This document shows, piece by piece, positions 38,890 through 51,969 of a DNA stretch of 64,000 nt; within the stretch, counting starts at the first letter, position 1; each line of letters opens with the position of its first letter. The stretch is from Liolophura sinensis (taxonomy: Eukaryota > Mollusca > Polyplacophora > Chitonida > Chitonidae): positions 52,539 to 116,538 of the forward strand of contig NW_027018017.1 of the NCBI RefSeq assembly GCF_032854445.1. The letters are read 5' to 3'. The position numbers were made by a program, and so were the translations under genes. The notes under the pieces were generated by a model. It ran no database searches. It was not told the origin of the DNA and saw only the letters and a program-made list of their open reading frames with translations.

Positions 38890-40536
38890 AGTGCTGCTGG
38901 TAAGAGTCTAATCCGACGTATTTTGTGACGAGAAATCGAATGGTGCAAACCGCGTTGCTCTCCGACCAATACTTTTGGCTGTAGTGACAATTAAATGATC
39001 ATTTATGTCATAATCACGTGCCCAGCAACGGCTCTTACTCCATGGAAACCAGGGAAATTTGCTATTTTTCAACAGCTGCCGATGCCTGGCTCAATTCCGC
39101 ATCTTTTGGCATTTTACTGAAGTGGGTCAGTCTTCAGTTGTACTTTTTACAGCAGACTGTATCAAGTACCTTGTGTTTTTCACGTACAAATGGTGTGGTT
39201 TTTCTACACGTAGTTAAAGACATTGAGATTGTCTTGCACTTAGAAGTAAGGCAATTGCTGGGTGAGTTAAATGGGCTTAGCCCAAAGATTTCAGGTCTTC
39301 TGGGCTACCGAAGGGCACATAACTTATAGTCAAAAGTTGAATATAGTAATGACCAGTCGCGATTGTACAGAGTACAGTGTAGCCGATTTCAATTAACAAA
39401 AAGACCAGGCAAAAATGCAAAAGTGGAAAAACTGTTCCAGTGCTGCTGGTAAGAGGCTAATCCGACGTATTTTGTGACGAGAAATCGAATGGTGCAAACC
39501 GCGTTGCTCTCCGACCTATACTTTTGGCTGTAGCGACAATTCAATAATCATTGATGTCATAATCACGTGCGTAGCAACGGCTCTTACTCCATGGAAACCA
39601 GGCATATTTGCAATTTTTTAACAGCTGCCGATGCCTGGCCCAATTCCGCATCTTTTGCCACCTTACTGAAGTGGGTCAGTGTTCAGTTGTACTTTTTACA
39701 GCAGACTGTATCAAGTACCTTGTGTTTTTCACGTACAAATGGTGTGGTTTTTCTACACGTAGATAAAGACATTGAGATTGTCTTGCACATAGAAGTAAGA
39801 CAATGGCTGGGTGAGTTAAATGGGCTTAGCCCAAAGATTTCAAGTCTTCTGGGCTACCTAAGAGCACATAACTTATAGTCAAAAGTTGAATATAGTAATG
39901 ACCAGTCGCGATTGTACAGAGTACAGTGTAGCCGATTTCAATTAACAAAAAGACCAGGCAAAAATGCAAAATTGGAAAAACTGTTCCAGTGCTACTAGTA
40001 AGAGGCTAATCCGACGTATTTTGTGACGAGAAATCGAATGGTGCTATCCGCGTTGCTCTCCGACCAATACTTTTGGCTGTAGCGACAATTGAATGATCAT
40101 TTATGTCATAATCACGTGCGTAGCAACGGCTCTTACTCCATGGAAACCAGGGAAATTTGCAATTTTTCGACAGCTGCCGATGCCTGGCTCAATTCCGAAT
40201 CTTTTGGCACCTTACTGAAGTGGGTCAGTGTTCAGTTGTACTTTTTACAGCAGACTGTATCAAGTACCTTGTGTTTTTCACGTACAAATGGTGTGGTTTT
40301 TCTACACGTAGATAAAGACATTGAGATTGTCTTGCACTTAGAAGTAAGGCAATTGCTGGGTAAGTTAAATGGGCTTGGCCCGAAGATTTCAAGTCTTCTG
40401 GGCTACCGAAGGGCACATAACTTATAGTCAAAAGTTGAGTATAGTAATGACCAGTCGCGATTGTACAGAGTACAGTGTAGCCGATTTCAATTAACAAAAA
40501 GACCAGGTAAAAATGCAAAAGTGGAAAAACTGTTCC

Positions 40537-41060
40537 AGTGCTCCTGGTAAGAGTCTAATCCGACGTATTTTGTAACGAGAAATCGAAAGGTGCAAACCGC
40601 GTTGCTCTCCGACCAATACTTTTGGCTGTAGTGACAATTGAATGATTATTAATGTCATAATCACGTGCCCAGCAACGGCTCTTACTCCATGGAAACCAGG
40701 GAAATTTGCAATTTTTCAACAGCTGCACTTAGCACTTACTGAAGTGGGTCAGTGTTTAGTTGTACTTTTTACAGCAGACTGTATCAAGTACCTTGTGTTT
40801 TTTATGTACAAATGGTCTGGTTTTTCTACACGTAGATAACGACATTGAGATTGTCTTGGACTTAGAAGTAAGACAATTGCTGGGTGAGTTAAATGGGCTT
40901 GGCCCAAAGATTTCAGGTCTTCTGGGCTACCGAAGGGCACATAACTTATAGTCAAAAGTTGAATATAGTAATGACCAGTCGCGATTGTACAGAGTACAGT
41001 GTAGCCGATTTCAATTAACAAAAGGACCAGGTAAAAATGCAAAAGTGGAAAAACTGTTCC
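40537..41060. repeat. 524-bp deleted monomer (type h), copy 5
   Basis: Deletion junction near 40725. It sits in the common context g-h-a, as at 45977. Confidence 0.9.
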
Positions 41061-44000
41061 AGTGCTGCTGGTAAGAGTCTAATCCGACGTATTTTGTGAC
41101 GAGAAATCGAATGGTGCAAACCGCGTTGCTCTCCGACCAATACTTTTGGCTGTAGTGACAATTAAATGATCATTTATGTCATAATCACGTGCCCAGCAAC
41201 GGCTCTTACTCCATGGAAACCAGGGAAATTTGCAATTTTTCAACAGCTGCCGATGCCTGGCTCAATTCCGCATCTTTTGGCACCTTACTGAAGTGGGTCA
41301 GTGTTCAGTTGTACTTTTTACAGCAGACTGTACCAAGTACCTTGTGTTTTTCATGTACAAATGGTCTGGTTTTTCTACACGTAGATAAAGACATTGAGAT
41401 TGTCTTCGACTTAGAAGAAAGGCAATTGCTGGGTGAGTTAAATGGGCTTAGCCCAAAGATTTGACGTCTTCTGGGCTACCGAAGGGCACATAACATATAG
41501 TAAAAAGTTGAATATAGTAATGACCAGTCGCGATGGTACATAGTACAGTGTAGCCGATTTCAATTAACAAAAAGACCAGGCAAAAATGCAAAATTGGAAA
41601 AATTGTTCCAGTGCTGCTGGTAAGAGTCTAATCCGACGTATTTTGTGACGAGAAATCGAATGGTGCAAACCACGTTTCTCTCCGACTAATACTTTTGCCT
41701 GTAGTGACAATTGAATGATCATTGATGTCATAATCACGTGCCCAGCAACGGCTCTTACTCCATGGAAACCAGGGAAATTTGCAATTGTTCAACAGCTGCC
41801 GATACCTGGCTCAATTCCGCATCTTTTGGCACCTTATTCATGAGGGTCAGTGTTCAGTTGTACTTTTTACAGCAGACTGTATCGAGTACCTTGTGTTTTT
41901 CAGGTACAAATGGTGTGGTTTTTCTACACGTAGATAAAGACATTGAGATTGTCTTGCACTTAGAAGTAAGACAATTGCTGGGTGAGTTAAATGGGCTTAG
42001 CCCAAAGATTTCAGGTCTTCTGGGCTACCGAAGGGCACATAACTTATAGTCAAAAGTTGAATATAGTAATGACCAGTCGCGATTGTACAGAGTACAGTGT
42101 AGCCGATTTCAATTAACAAAAAGACCAGGCAAAAATGCAAAAGTGGAAAAACTGTTCCAGTGCTGCTGGTAAGAGGCTAATCCGACGTATTTTGTGACGA
42201 GAAATCGAATGGTGCAAACCGCGTTGCTCTCCGCCCAATAATTTTGGCTGTAGTGACAATTGAATGATCATTTATGTCATAATCACGTGCCGAGCAACGG
42301 CTCTTACTCCATGGAAACCAGGGAAATTTGCAATTTTTCAACAGCTGCCGATGCCTGGCTCAATTCCGCATCATTTGGCACCTTACTGAAGTGGGTCAGT
42401 GTTCAGTTGTACTTTTTACAGCAGACTGTATCAAGTATGTTGTGTTTTTCACGTACAAATGGTGTGGTTTTTCTACACGTAGATAAAGACATTGAGATTG
42501 TCTTGCACTTAGAGGTAAGACAAATGCTGGGTGAGTTAAATGGGCTTAGCCCAAAGATTTCATGTCTTCTGGGCTACCGAAGGGCACATAACTTATAGTC
42601 AAAAGTTGAATATAGTAATGACCAGTCGCGATTGTACAGAGTACAGTGTAGCCGATTTCAATTAACAAAAAGACCAGGCAAAAATGCAAAAGTGGAAAAA
42701 CTGTTCCTGTGCTGCTGGTAAGAGGCTAATCCGACGTATTTTGTGACAAGAAATCGAATGGTGCAAGCCGCGTTGCTCTCCGACCAATACTTTTGGCTGT
42801 AGTGACAATTGAATGATCATTTATGTCATAATCACGTGCCCAGCAACGGCTCTTACTCCATGGAAACCAGGGATACTTGCAATTTTTTAACAGCTGCCGA
42901 TGCCTGGCTCAGTTCCGCATCTTTTGGCACCTTATAAATGTGGGTCAGTGTTTAGTTGTAGTTTTTACAGCAGACTGTATCAAGTACCTTGTGTTTTTTA
43001 TGTACAAATGGTGTGGTTTTTCTACACGTAGATAAAGACATTGAGATTGTCTTGCACTTAGAAGTAAGACAATTGCTGGGTGAGTTAAATGGGCTTAACC
43101 CAAAGATTTCAGGTCTTCTGGGCTACCGAAGGGCACATAACTTATAGTCAAAAGTTGAATATAGTAATGACCAGTCGCGATTGTACAGAGTACAGTGTAG
43201 CCGATTTCAATTAACAAAAAGACCAGGCAAAAATGCAAAAGTGGAAAAACTGTTCCAGTGCTGCTGGTAAGAGGCTAATCCGACGTATTTTGTGACGAGA
43301 AATCGAATGGTGCGAACCGCGTTGCTCTCCGACCAATACTTTTGGCTGTAGTGAGAATTGAATGATCATTGATGTCATATTCACGTGCGTAGCAACGGCT
43401 CTTACTCCATGGAAACCAGGGAAATTTGCAATTTGTCAACAGCTGCCGATGCCTGGCTCAATTCCGCATCTTTTGGCACCTTACTGAAGTGGGTCAGTGT
43501 TCAGTTGTACTTTTTACAGCAGACTGTATCAAGTACCTTGTGTTTTTCACGTACAAATGGTGTGGTTTTTCTACACGTAGATAAAGACATTGAGATTGTC
43601 TTGCACTTAGAAGTAAGGCAACTGCTGGGTGAGTTAAATGGGCTTAGCCCAAAGATTTCAAGTCTTCTGGGCTACCGAAGGGCACATAACTTATAGTCAA
43701 AAGTTGAATATAGTAATGACCAGTCGCGATTGTACAGAGTACAGTGTACCCGATTTCAATTAACAAAAAGACCAGGCAAAAATGCAAAAGTGGAAAAACT
43801 GTTCCAGTGCTGCTGGTAAGAGGCTAATCCGACGTATTTTGTGACGAGAAATCGAATGGTGCAAACCGCGTTGCTCTCCGACCAATACTTTTGGCTGTAG
43901 TGACAATTGAATGATCATTTATGTCATAATTACGTGCGTAGCAACGGCTCTTACTCCATGGAAACCAGGGAAATTTGCAATTAGTCAACAGCTGCCGATG

Positions 44001-44354
44001 CCTGGCTCAATTCCGAATCTTTTGGCACCTTACTGAAGTGGGTCAGTGTTTAGTTGTACTTTTTACAGCAGACTGTATCAAGTACCTTGTGTTTTTTATG
44101 TACAAATGGTCTGGTTTTTCTACACGTAGATAACGACATTGAGATTGTCTTGGACTTAGAAGTAAGACAATTGCTGGGAGAGTTAAATGGGCTTAGCCCA
44201 AAAATTTCAGGTCTTCTGGGCTACCGAAGGGCACATAACTTATAGTCAAAAGTTGAATATAGTAATGACCAGTCGCGATTGTACAGAGTACAGTGTAGCC
44301 GGTTTCAATTAACAAAAAGACCAGGCAAAAATGCAAAAGTGGAAAAACTGTTCC
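41061..44354. repeat. Block C 6-mer HOR copy 3 (a-b-c-d-e-f, g missing)
   Basis: Starts are 41061, 41610, 42159, 42708, 43257 and 43806. The order and diagnostic bases follow the 7-mers at 30131 and 33974, but the copy ends after f. The next unit (44355) starts with the ctactagtaagag of g and then changes to h. Private changes include gtaccaagtacc in a, catgagggtc in b, and ccgcccaataatttt with gtatgttgtg in c. Confidence 0.88.
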
Positions 44355-44878
44355 AGTGCTACTAGTAAGAGGCTAATCCGACGTATTTTGTAACGAGAAA
44401 TCGAAAGGTGCAAACCGCGTTGCTCTCCGACCAATACTTTTGGCTGTAGTGACAATTGAATGATTATTAATGTCATAATCACGTGCCCAGCAACGGCTCT
44501 TACTCCATGGAAACCAGGGAAATTTGCAATTTTTCAACAGCTGCACTTAGCACTTACTGAAGTGGGTCAGTGTTTAGTTGTACTTTTTACAGCAGACTGT
44601 ATCAAGTACCTTGTGTTTTTTATGTACAAATGGTCTGGGTTTTCTACACGTAGATAACGACATTGAGATTGTCTTGGACTTAGAAGTAAGACAATTGCTG
44701 GGTGAGTTAAATGGGCTTGGCCCAAAGATTTCAGGTCTTCTGGGCTACCGAAGGGCACATAACTTATAGTCAAAAGTTGAATATAGTAATGACCAGTCGC
44801 GATTGTACAGAGTACAGTGTAGCCGATTTCAATTAACAAAAGGACCAGGTAAAAATGCAAAAGTGGAAAAACTGTTCC
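44355..44878. repeat. 524-bp deleted monomer (g/h chimera), copy 6
   Basis: The first 35 or so bases are of type g (ctactagtaagagg) and the rest is type h with the deletion junction near 44540. The exchange point lies between about 44373 and 44392. Confidence 0.88.
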
Positions 44879-45976
44879 AGTGCTGCTGGTAAGAGTCTAA
44901 TCCGACGTATTTTGTGACGAGAAATCGAATGGTGCAAACCGCGTTGCTCTCCGACCAATACTTTTGGCTGTAGTGACAATTAAATGATCAATTATGTCAT
45001 AATCACGTGCCCAGCAACGGCTCTTACTCCATGGAAACCAGGGAAATTTGCAATTTGTCAACAGCTGCCGATGCCTGGCTCAATTCCGCATCTTTTGGCA
45101 CCTTACTGAAGTGGGTCAGTGTTCAGTTGTACTTTTTACAGCAGACTGTATCAAGTACCTTGTGTTTTTTATGTACAAATGGTCTGGTTTTTCTACACGT
45201 AGATAACGACATTGAGATTGTCTTGGACTTAGAAGTAAGACAATTGCTGGGAGAGTTAAATGGGCTTAGCCCAAAAATTTCAGGTCTTCTGGGCTACCGA
45301 AGGGCACATAACTTATAGTCAAAAGTTGAATATAGTAATGACCAGTCGCGATTGTACAGAGTACAGTGTAGCCGGTTTCAATTAACAAAAAGACCAGGCA
45401 AAAATGCAAAAGTGGAAAAACTGTTCCAGTGCTACTAGTAAGAGGCTAATCCGACGTATTTTGTGACGAGAAATCGAATGGTGCTATCCGCGTTGCTCTC
45501 CGACCAATACTTTTGGCTGTAGCGACAATTGAATGATCATTTATGTCATAATCACGTGCGTAGCAACGGCTCTTACTCCATGGAAACCAGGGAAATTTGC
45601 AATTTTTCGACAGCTGCCGATGCCTGGCTCAATTCCGAATCTTTTGGCACCTTACTGAAGTGGGTCAGTGTTCAGTTGTACTTTTTACAGCAGACTGTAT
45701 CAAGTACCTTGTGTTTTTCACGTACAAATGGTGTGGTTTTTCTACACGTAGATAAAGACATTGAGATTGTCTTGCACTTAGAAGTAAGGCAATTGCTGGG
45801 TAAGTTAAATGGGCTTGGCCCGAAGATTTCAAGTCTTCTGGGCTACCGAAGGGCACATAACTTATAGTCAAAAGTTGAGTATAGTAATGACCAGTCGCGA
45901 TTGTACAGAGTACAGTGTAGCCGATTTCAATTAACAAAAAGACCAGGTAAAAATGCAAAAGTGGAAAAACTGTTCC

Positions 45977-46500
45977 AGTGCTCCTGGTAAGAGTCTAATC
46001 CGACGTATTTTGTAACGAGAAATCGAAAGGTGCAAACCGCGTTGCTCTCCGACCAATACTTTTGGCTGTAGTGACAATTGAATGATTATTAATTTCATAA
46101 TCACGTGCCCAGCAACGGCTCTTACTCCATGGAAAGCAGGGAAATTTGCAATTTTTCAACAGCTGCACTTAGCACTTACTGAAGTGGGTCAGTGTTTAGT
46201 TGTACTTTTTACAGCAGACTGTATCAAGTACCTTGTGTTTTTTATGTACAAATGGTCTGGTTTTTCTACACGTAGATAACGACATTGAGATTGTCTTGGA
46301 CTTAGAAGTAAGACAATTGCTGGGTGAGTTAAATGGGCTGGGCCCAAAGATTTCAGGTCTTCTGGGCTACCGAAGGGCACATAACTTATAGTCAAAAGTT
46401 GAATATAGTAATGACCAGTCGCGATTGTACAGAGTACAGTGTAGCCGATTTCAATTAACAAAAGGACCAGGTAAAAATGCAAAAGTGGAAAAACTGTTCC
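45977..46500. repeat. 524-bp deleted monomer (type h), copy 7
   Basis: Deletion junction near 46165. Private changes are aatttcataatc, ggaaagcagg and gggctgggccc, the last lengthening the GGGCnnnGCCC palindrome. Confidence 0.9.
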
Positions 46501-48696
46501 AGTGCTGCTGGTAAGAGTCTAATCCGACGTATTTTGTGACGAGAAATCGAATGGTGCAAACCGCGTTGCTCTCCGACCAATACTTTTGGCTGTAGTGACA
46601 ATTAAATGATCATTTATGTCATAATCACGTGCCCAGCAACGGCTCTTACTCCATGGAAACCAGGGAAATTTGCAATTTTTCAACAGCTGCCGATGCCTGG
46701 CTCAATTCCGCATCTTTTGGCACCTTACTGAAGTGGGTCAGTGTTCAGTTGTACTTTTTACAGCAGACTGTATCAAGTACCTTGTGTTTTTCATGTACAA
46801 ATGGTCTGGTTTTTCTACACGTAGATAAAGACATTGAGATTGTCTTCGACTTAGAAGAAAGGCAATTGCTGGGTGAGTTAAATGGGCTTAGCCCAAAGAT
46901 TTGACGTCTTCTGGGCTACCGAAGGGCACATAACATATAGTAAAAAGTTGAATATAGTAATGACCAGTCGCGATGGTACATAGTACAGTGTAGCCGATTT
47001 CAATTAACAAAAAGACCAGGCAAAAATGCAAAATTGGAAAAATTGTTCCAGTGCTGCTGGTAAGAGTCTAATCCGACGTATTTTGTGACGATAAATCGAA
47101 TGGTGCAAACCACGTTTCTCTCCGACTAATACTTTTGCCTGTAGTGACAATTGAATGATCATTGATGTCATAATCACGTGCCCAGCAACGGCTCTTACTC
47201 CATGGAAACCAGGGAAATTTGCAATTGTTCAACAGCTGCCGATACCTGGCTCAATTCCGCATCTTTTGGCACCTTATTCATGTGGGTCAGTGTTCAGTTG
47301 TACTTTTTACAGCAGACTGTATCGAGTACCTTGTGTTTTTCAGGTACAAATGGTGTGGTTTTTCTACACGTAGATAAAGACATTGAGATTGTCTTGCACT
47401 TAGAAGTAAGACAATTGCTGGGTGAGTTAAATGGGCTTAGCCCAAAGATTTCAGGTCTTCTGGGCTACCGAAGGGCACATAACTTATAGTCAAAAGTTGA
47501 ATATAGTAATGACCAGTCGCGATTGTACAGAGTACAGTGTAGCCGATTTCAATTAACAAAAAGACCAGGCAAAAATGCAAAAGTGGAAAAACTGTTCCAG
47601 TGCTGCTGGTAAGAGGCTAATCCGACGTATTTTGTGACGAAAAATCGAATGGTGCAAACCGCGTTGCTCTCCGACCAATACTTTTGCCTGTAGTGACAAT
47701 TCAATGATCATTTATGTCATAATCACGTGCCCAGCAACGGCTCTTACTCCATGGAAACCAGGGAAATTTGCTATTTTTCAACAGCTGCCGATGCCTGGCT
47801 CAATTCCGCATCTTTTGGAATTTTACTGAAGTGGGTCAGTCTTCAGTTGTACTTTTTACAGCAGACTGTATCAAGTACCTTGTGTTTTTCACGTACAAAT
47901 GGTGTGGTTTTTCTACACGTAGTTAAAGACATTGAGATTGTCTTGCACTTAGAAGTAAGGCAATTGCTGGGTGAGTTAAATGGGCTTAGCCCAAAGATTT
48001 CAGGTCTTCTGGGCTACCGAAGGGCACATAACTTATAGTCAAAAGTTGAATATAGTAATGACCAGTCGCGATTGTACAGAGTACAGTGTAGCCGATTTCA
48101 ATTAACAAAAAGACCAGGCAAAAATGCAAAAGTGGAAAAACTGTTCCAGTGCTGCTGGTAAGAGGCTAATCCGACGTATTTTGTGACGAGAAATCGAATG
48201 GTGCAAACCGCGTTGCTCTCCGACCTATACTTTTGGCTGTAGCGACAATTCAATAACCATTGATGTCATAATCACGTGCGTAGCAACGGCTCTTACTCCA
48301 TGGAAACCAGGCATATTTGCAATTTTTTAACAGCTGCCGATGCCTGGCCCAATTCCGCATCTTTTGCCACCTTACTGAAGTGGGTCAGTGTTCAGTTGTA
48401 CTTTTTACAGCAGACTGTATCAAGTACCTTGTGTTTTTCACGTACAAATGGTCTGGTTTTTCTACACGTAGATAAAGACATTGAGATTGTCTTGCACATA
48501 GAAGTAAGACAATTGCTGGGTGAGTTAAATGGGCTTAGCCCAAAGATTTCAAGTCTTCTGGGCTACCTAAGAGCACATAACTTATAGTCAAAAGTTGAAT
48601 ATAGTAATGACCAGTCGCGATTGTACAGAGTACAGTGTAGCCGATTTCAATTAACAAAAAGACCAGGCAAAAATGCAAAATTGGAAAAACTGTTCC
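46501..48696. repeat. Block C segment a-b-i-j
   Basis: Starts are 46501, 47050, 47599 and 48148. After a and b, where c is expected, the i-j pair appears, closely matching 38890-39987. The 47599 i unit has a different 5' end (gacgaaaaatcg, ttttgcctg, acaattcaatgatc) from the 38890 copy, so the two i units do not share one 5' history. The j unit here has caataaccattg and gacaattgctgg where the 39439 copy has caataatcattg and gacaatggctgg. Confidence 0.85.
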
Positions 48697-51600
48697 AGTG
48701 CTGCTGGTAAGAGGCTAATCCGACGTATTTTGTGACGAGAAATCGAATGGTGCAAACCGCGTTTCTCTCCGACTAATACTTTTGCCTGTAGTGACAATTG
48801 AATGATCATTTATATCATAATCACGTGCCCAGCAACGGCTCTTACTCCATGAAACCAGGGAAATTTGCAATTTTTCAACAGCTGCCGATGCCTGGCTCAA
48901 TTCCGCATCTTTTGGCACCTTACTGAAGTGGGTCAGTGTTCAGTTGTACTTTTTACAGCAGACTGTATCAAGTACCTTGTGTTTTTCACGTACAAATGGT
49001 GTGGTTTTTTCTACACGTAGATAAAGACATTGAGATTGTCTTGGACTTAGAAGTAAGACAATTGCTGGGTGAGTTAAATGGGCTTAGCCAAAGATTTCAT
49101 GTCTTCTGGGCTACCGAAGGGCACATAACTTATAGTCAAAAGTTGAATATAGTAATGACCAGTCGCGATTGTACAGAGTACAGTGTAGCCGATTTCAATT
49201 AACAAAAAGACCAGGCAAAAATGCAAAAGTGGAAAAACTGTTCCACTGCTGCTGGTAAGAGGCTAATCCGACGTATTTTGTGACGAGAAATCGAATGGTG
49301 CAAACTGCGTTGCTCTCCGACCAATACTTTTGGCTGTAGTGACACTTGAATGATCATTTATGTCATAATCACGTGCCCAGCAACGGGCTCTTACTCCATG
49401 GAAACCAGGGAAATTTGCAATTTTTCAACAGCTGCCGATGCCTGGCTCAATTCCGCATCTTTTGGCACCTTACTGAAGTGGGTCAGTGTTCAGTTGTACT
49501 TTTTACAGCAGACTGTATCAAGTACCTTGTGTTTTTCACGTACAAATGGTGTGGTTTTTCTACACGTAGATAAAGACATTGAGATTGTCTTGGACTTAGA
49601 AGTAAGACAATTGCTGGGTGAGTTAAATGGGCTTAGCCCAAAGAATTTCATGTCTTCTGGGCTACCGAAGGGCACATAACTTATAGTCAAAAGTTGAATA
49701 TAGTAATGACCAGTCGCGATTGTACAGAGTACAGTGTAGCCGATTTCAATTAACAAAAAGACCAGGCAAAAATGCAAAAGTGGAAAAACTGTTCCACTGC
49801 TGCTGGTAAGAGGCTAATCCGACGTATTTTGTGACGAGAAATCGAATGGTGCAAACTGCGTTGCTCTCCGACCAATACTTTTGGCTGTAGGACAATTGAA
49901 TGATCATTTATGTCATAATCACGTGCCCAGCAACGGCTCTTACTCCATGGAAACCAGGGAAATTTGCAATTTTTCAACAGCTGCCGATGCCTGGCTCAAT
50001 TCCGCATCTTTTGGCACCTTACTGAAGTGGGTCAGTGTTCAGTTGTACTTTTTACAGCAGACTGTATCAAGTACCTTGTGTTTTTCACGTACAAATGGTG
50101 TGGTTTTTCTACACGTAGATAAAGACATTGAGATTGTCTTGCACTTAGAAGTAAAGGCAATTGCTGGGTGAGTTAAATGGGCTTAGCCCAAAGATTTCAT
50201 GTCTTCTGGGCTACCTAAGGGCACATAACTATAGTCAAAAGTTGAATATAGTAATGACCAGTCGCGATTGTACAGAGTACAGTGTAGCCGATTTCAATTA
50301 ACAAAAAGACCAGGCAAAAATGCAAAATTGGAAAAAACTGTTCCAGTGCTGCTGGTAAGAGGCTAATCCGACGTATTTTGTGACGAGAAATCGAATGGTG
50401 CAAACCGCGTTTCTCTCCGACTAATACTTTTGCCTGTAGTGACAATTGAATGATAATTTATATCATAATCACGTGCCCAGCAACGGCTCTTACTCCATGG
50501 AAACCAGGGAAATTTGCAATTTTTCAACAGCTGCCGATACCTGGCTCAATTCCGCATCTTTGGCACCTTATTCATGTGGGTCAGTGTTGAGTTGTACTTT
50601 TTACAGCAGACTGTATCAAGTACCTTGTGTTTTTTATGTACAAATGGTGTGGTTTTTCTACACGTAGATAAAGACATTGAGATTGTCTTGGACTTAGAAG
50701 TAAGACAATTGCTGGGTGAGTTAAATGGGCTTGGCCCAAAGATTTCAGGCCTTCTGGGCTACCGAAGGGCACATAACTTATAGTCAAAAGTTGAATATAG
50801 TAATGACCAGTCGCGATTGTACAGAGTACAGTGTAGCCGCTTTCAATTAACAAAAAGACCAGGCAAAAATGCAAAAGTGGAAAAACTGTTCCAGTGCTGC
50901 TGGTAAGAGGCTAATCCGACGTATTTTGTGACGAGAAATCGAATGGTGCAAACCGCGTTGCTCTTCGACCAATACTTTTGGCTGTAGCGACAATTGAATG
51001 ATCATTTATGTCATATTCACGTGCGTAGCAACGGCTCTTACTCCATGGAAACCAGGGAAATTTGCAATTTGTCAACAGCTGCCGATGCCTGGCTCAATTC
51101 CGCATCTTTTGGCACCTTATAAATGTGGGTCAGTGTTTAGTTGTACTTTTTACAGCAGACTGTATCAAGTACCTTGTGTTTCTTATGTACAAATGGTCTG
51201 GTTTTTCTACACGTAGATAAAGACATTGAGATTGTCTTGGACTTAGAAGTAAGACAATTGCTGGGTGAGTTAAATGGGCTTGGCCCAAAGATTTCAGGTC
51301 TTCTGGGCTACCGAAGGGCACATAACTTATAGTCAAATGTTAAATATAGTAATGACCAGTCGCGATTGTACAGAGTACAGTGTAGCCGATTTCAATTAAC
51401 AAAAAGACCAGGTAAAAATGCAAAAGTGGAAAAACTGTTCCAGTGCTGCTGGTAAGAGGCTAATCCGACGTATTTTGTGACGAGAAATCGAATGGTGCAA
51501 ACCGCGTTGCTCTCCGACCAATACTTTTGGCTGTAGCGACAATTGAATGATCATTTATGTCATAATCACGTGCCCAGCAACGGCTCTTACTCCATGGAAA

Positions 51601-51969
51601 CCAGGGAAATTTGCAATTTTTCAACAGCTGCCGATGCCTGGCTCAATTCCGCATCTTTAGGGCACCTTACTGAAGTGGGTCAGTGTTCAGTTGTACTTTT
51701 TACAGCAGACTGTATCAAGTACCTTGTGTTTTTCTACACGTAGATAAAGACATTGAGATTGTCTTGGACTTAGAAGTAAAGACAATTGCTGGGTGAGTTA
51801 AATGGGCTTGGCCCAAAGATTTCAGGTCTTCTGGGCTACCGAAGGGCACATAACTTATAGTCAAAAGTTGAATATAGTAATGACCAGTCGCGATTGTACA
51901 GAGTACAGTGTATTCGGTTTCAATTAACAAAAAGATCAGGCAAAAATGCAAAAGTGGAAAAACTGTTCC
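48697..51969. other. Second indel-rich stretch at the C/D transition
   Basis: Six monomers start at 48697, 49245, 49796, 50345, 50893 and 51442. All but the 50893 unit carry single-base length changes: ctccatgaaacc, gtggttttttcta, gcttagccaaag, caacgggctc, caaagaatttc, gctgtaggac, gtaaaggcaa, cataactatag, catctttggc, catctttaggg and gtaaagac. Unit lengths are 548, 551, 549, 548, 549 and 528. Monomers 48697 and 50345 share a b-like 5' end and ttatatcata. Errors or real variation cannot be told apart without reads. Confidence 0.65.
51442..51969. repeat. 526-bp-type deleted monomer (type m), copy 1
   Basis: At about 51727 gtgtttttc runs directly into tacacg. The normal 23-base stretch lying between two gtttttc words is missing. 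It is 528 bp because of two extra single bases (catctttaggg and gtaaagac). The loss between 7-base direct repeats is what slipped-strand or short-homology deletion would give. Confidence 0.87.

Larger units (their letters stand above)
37817..41060. repeat. Block C segment h/g-h-i-j-g-h
   Basis: Starts are 37817, 38366 (524 bp), 38890, 39439, 39988 and 40537 (524 bp). The 37817 unit has the h 5' part (ttgtaac, cgaaaggtgc, gattattaatg) joined to a g body (gtgcgtagc, tttttcgacagc, gggtaagtt). Type i has ttgctattttt, gcattttactg, cagtcttcag and gtagttaaag. Type j has attcaataatcattg, ggcatatttgc, ttgccacc, gcacatag and cctaagagc. The segment interrupts the regular a to g order. Confidence 0.82.
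44355..46500. repeat. Block C recombinant segment g/h - e'/f - g - h
   Basis: Starts are 44355 (524 bp), 44879, 45428 and 45977 (524 bp). The first has a g start (ctactagtaagag) and becomes h by ttgtaacgag near 44388. The second has an e' first half (acaattaaatgatc, atttgtcaac, ccgcatc, agtgttcag) and an f second half (tttttatgtac, gataacgac, gggagagtt, aaaaatttc). Comparison with the h-e'-f order at 25809-27430 shows the loss of exactly one monomer. Confidence 0.83.
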
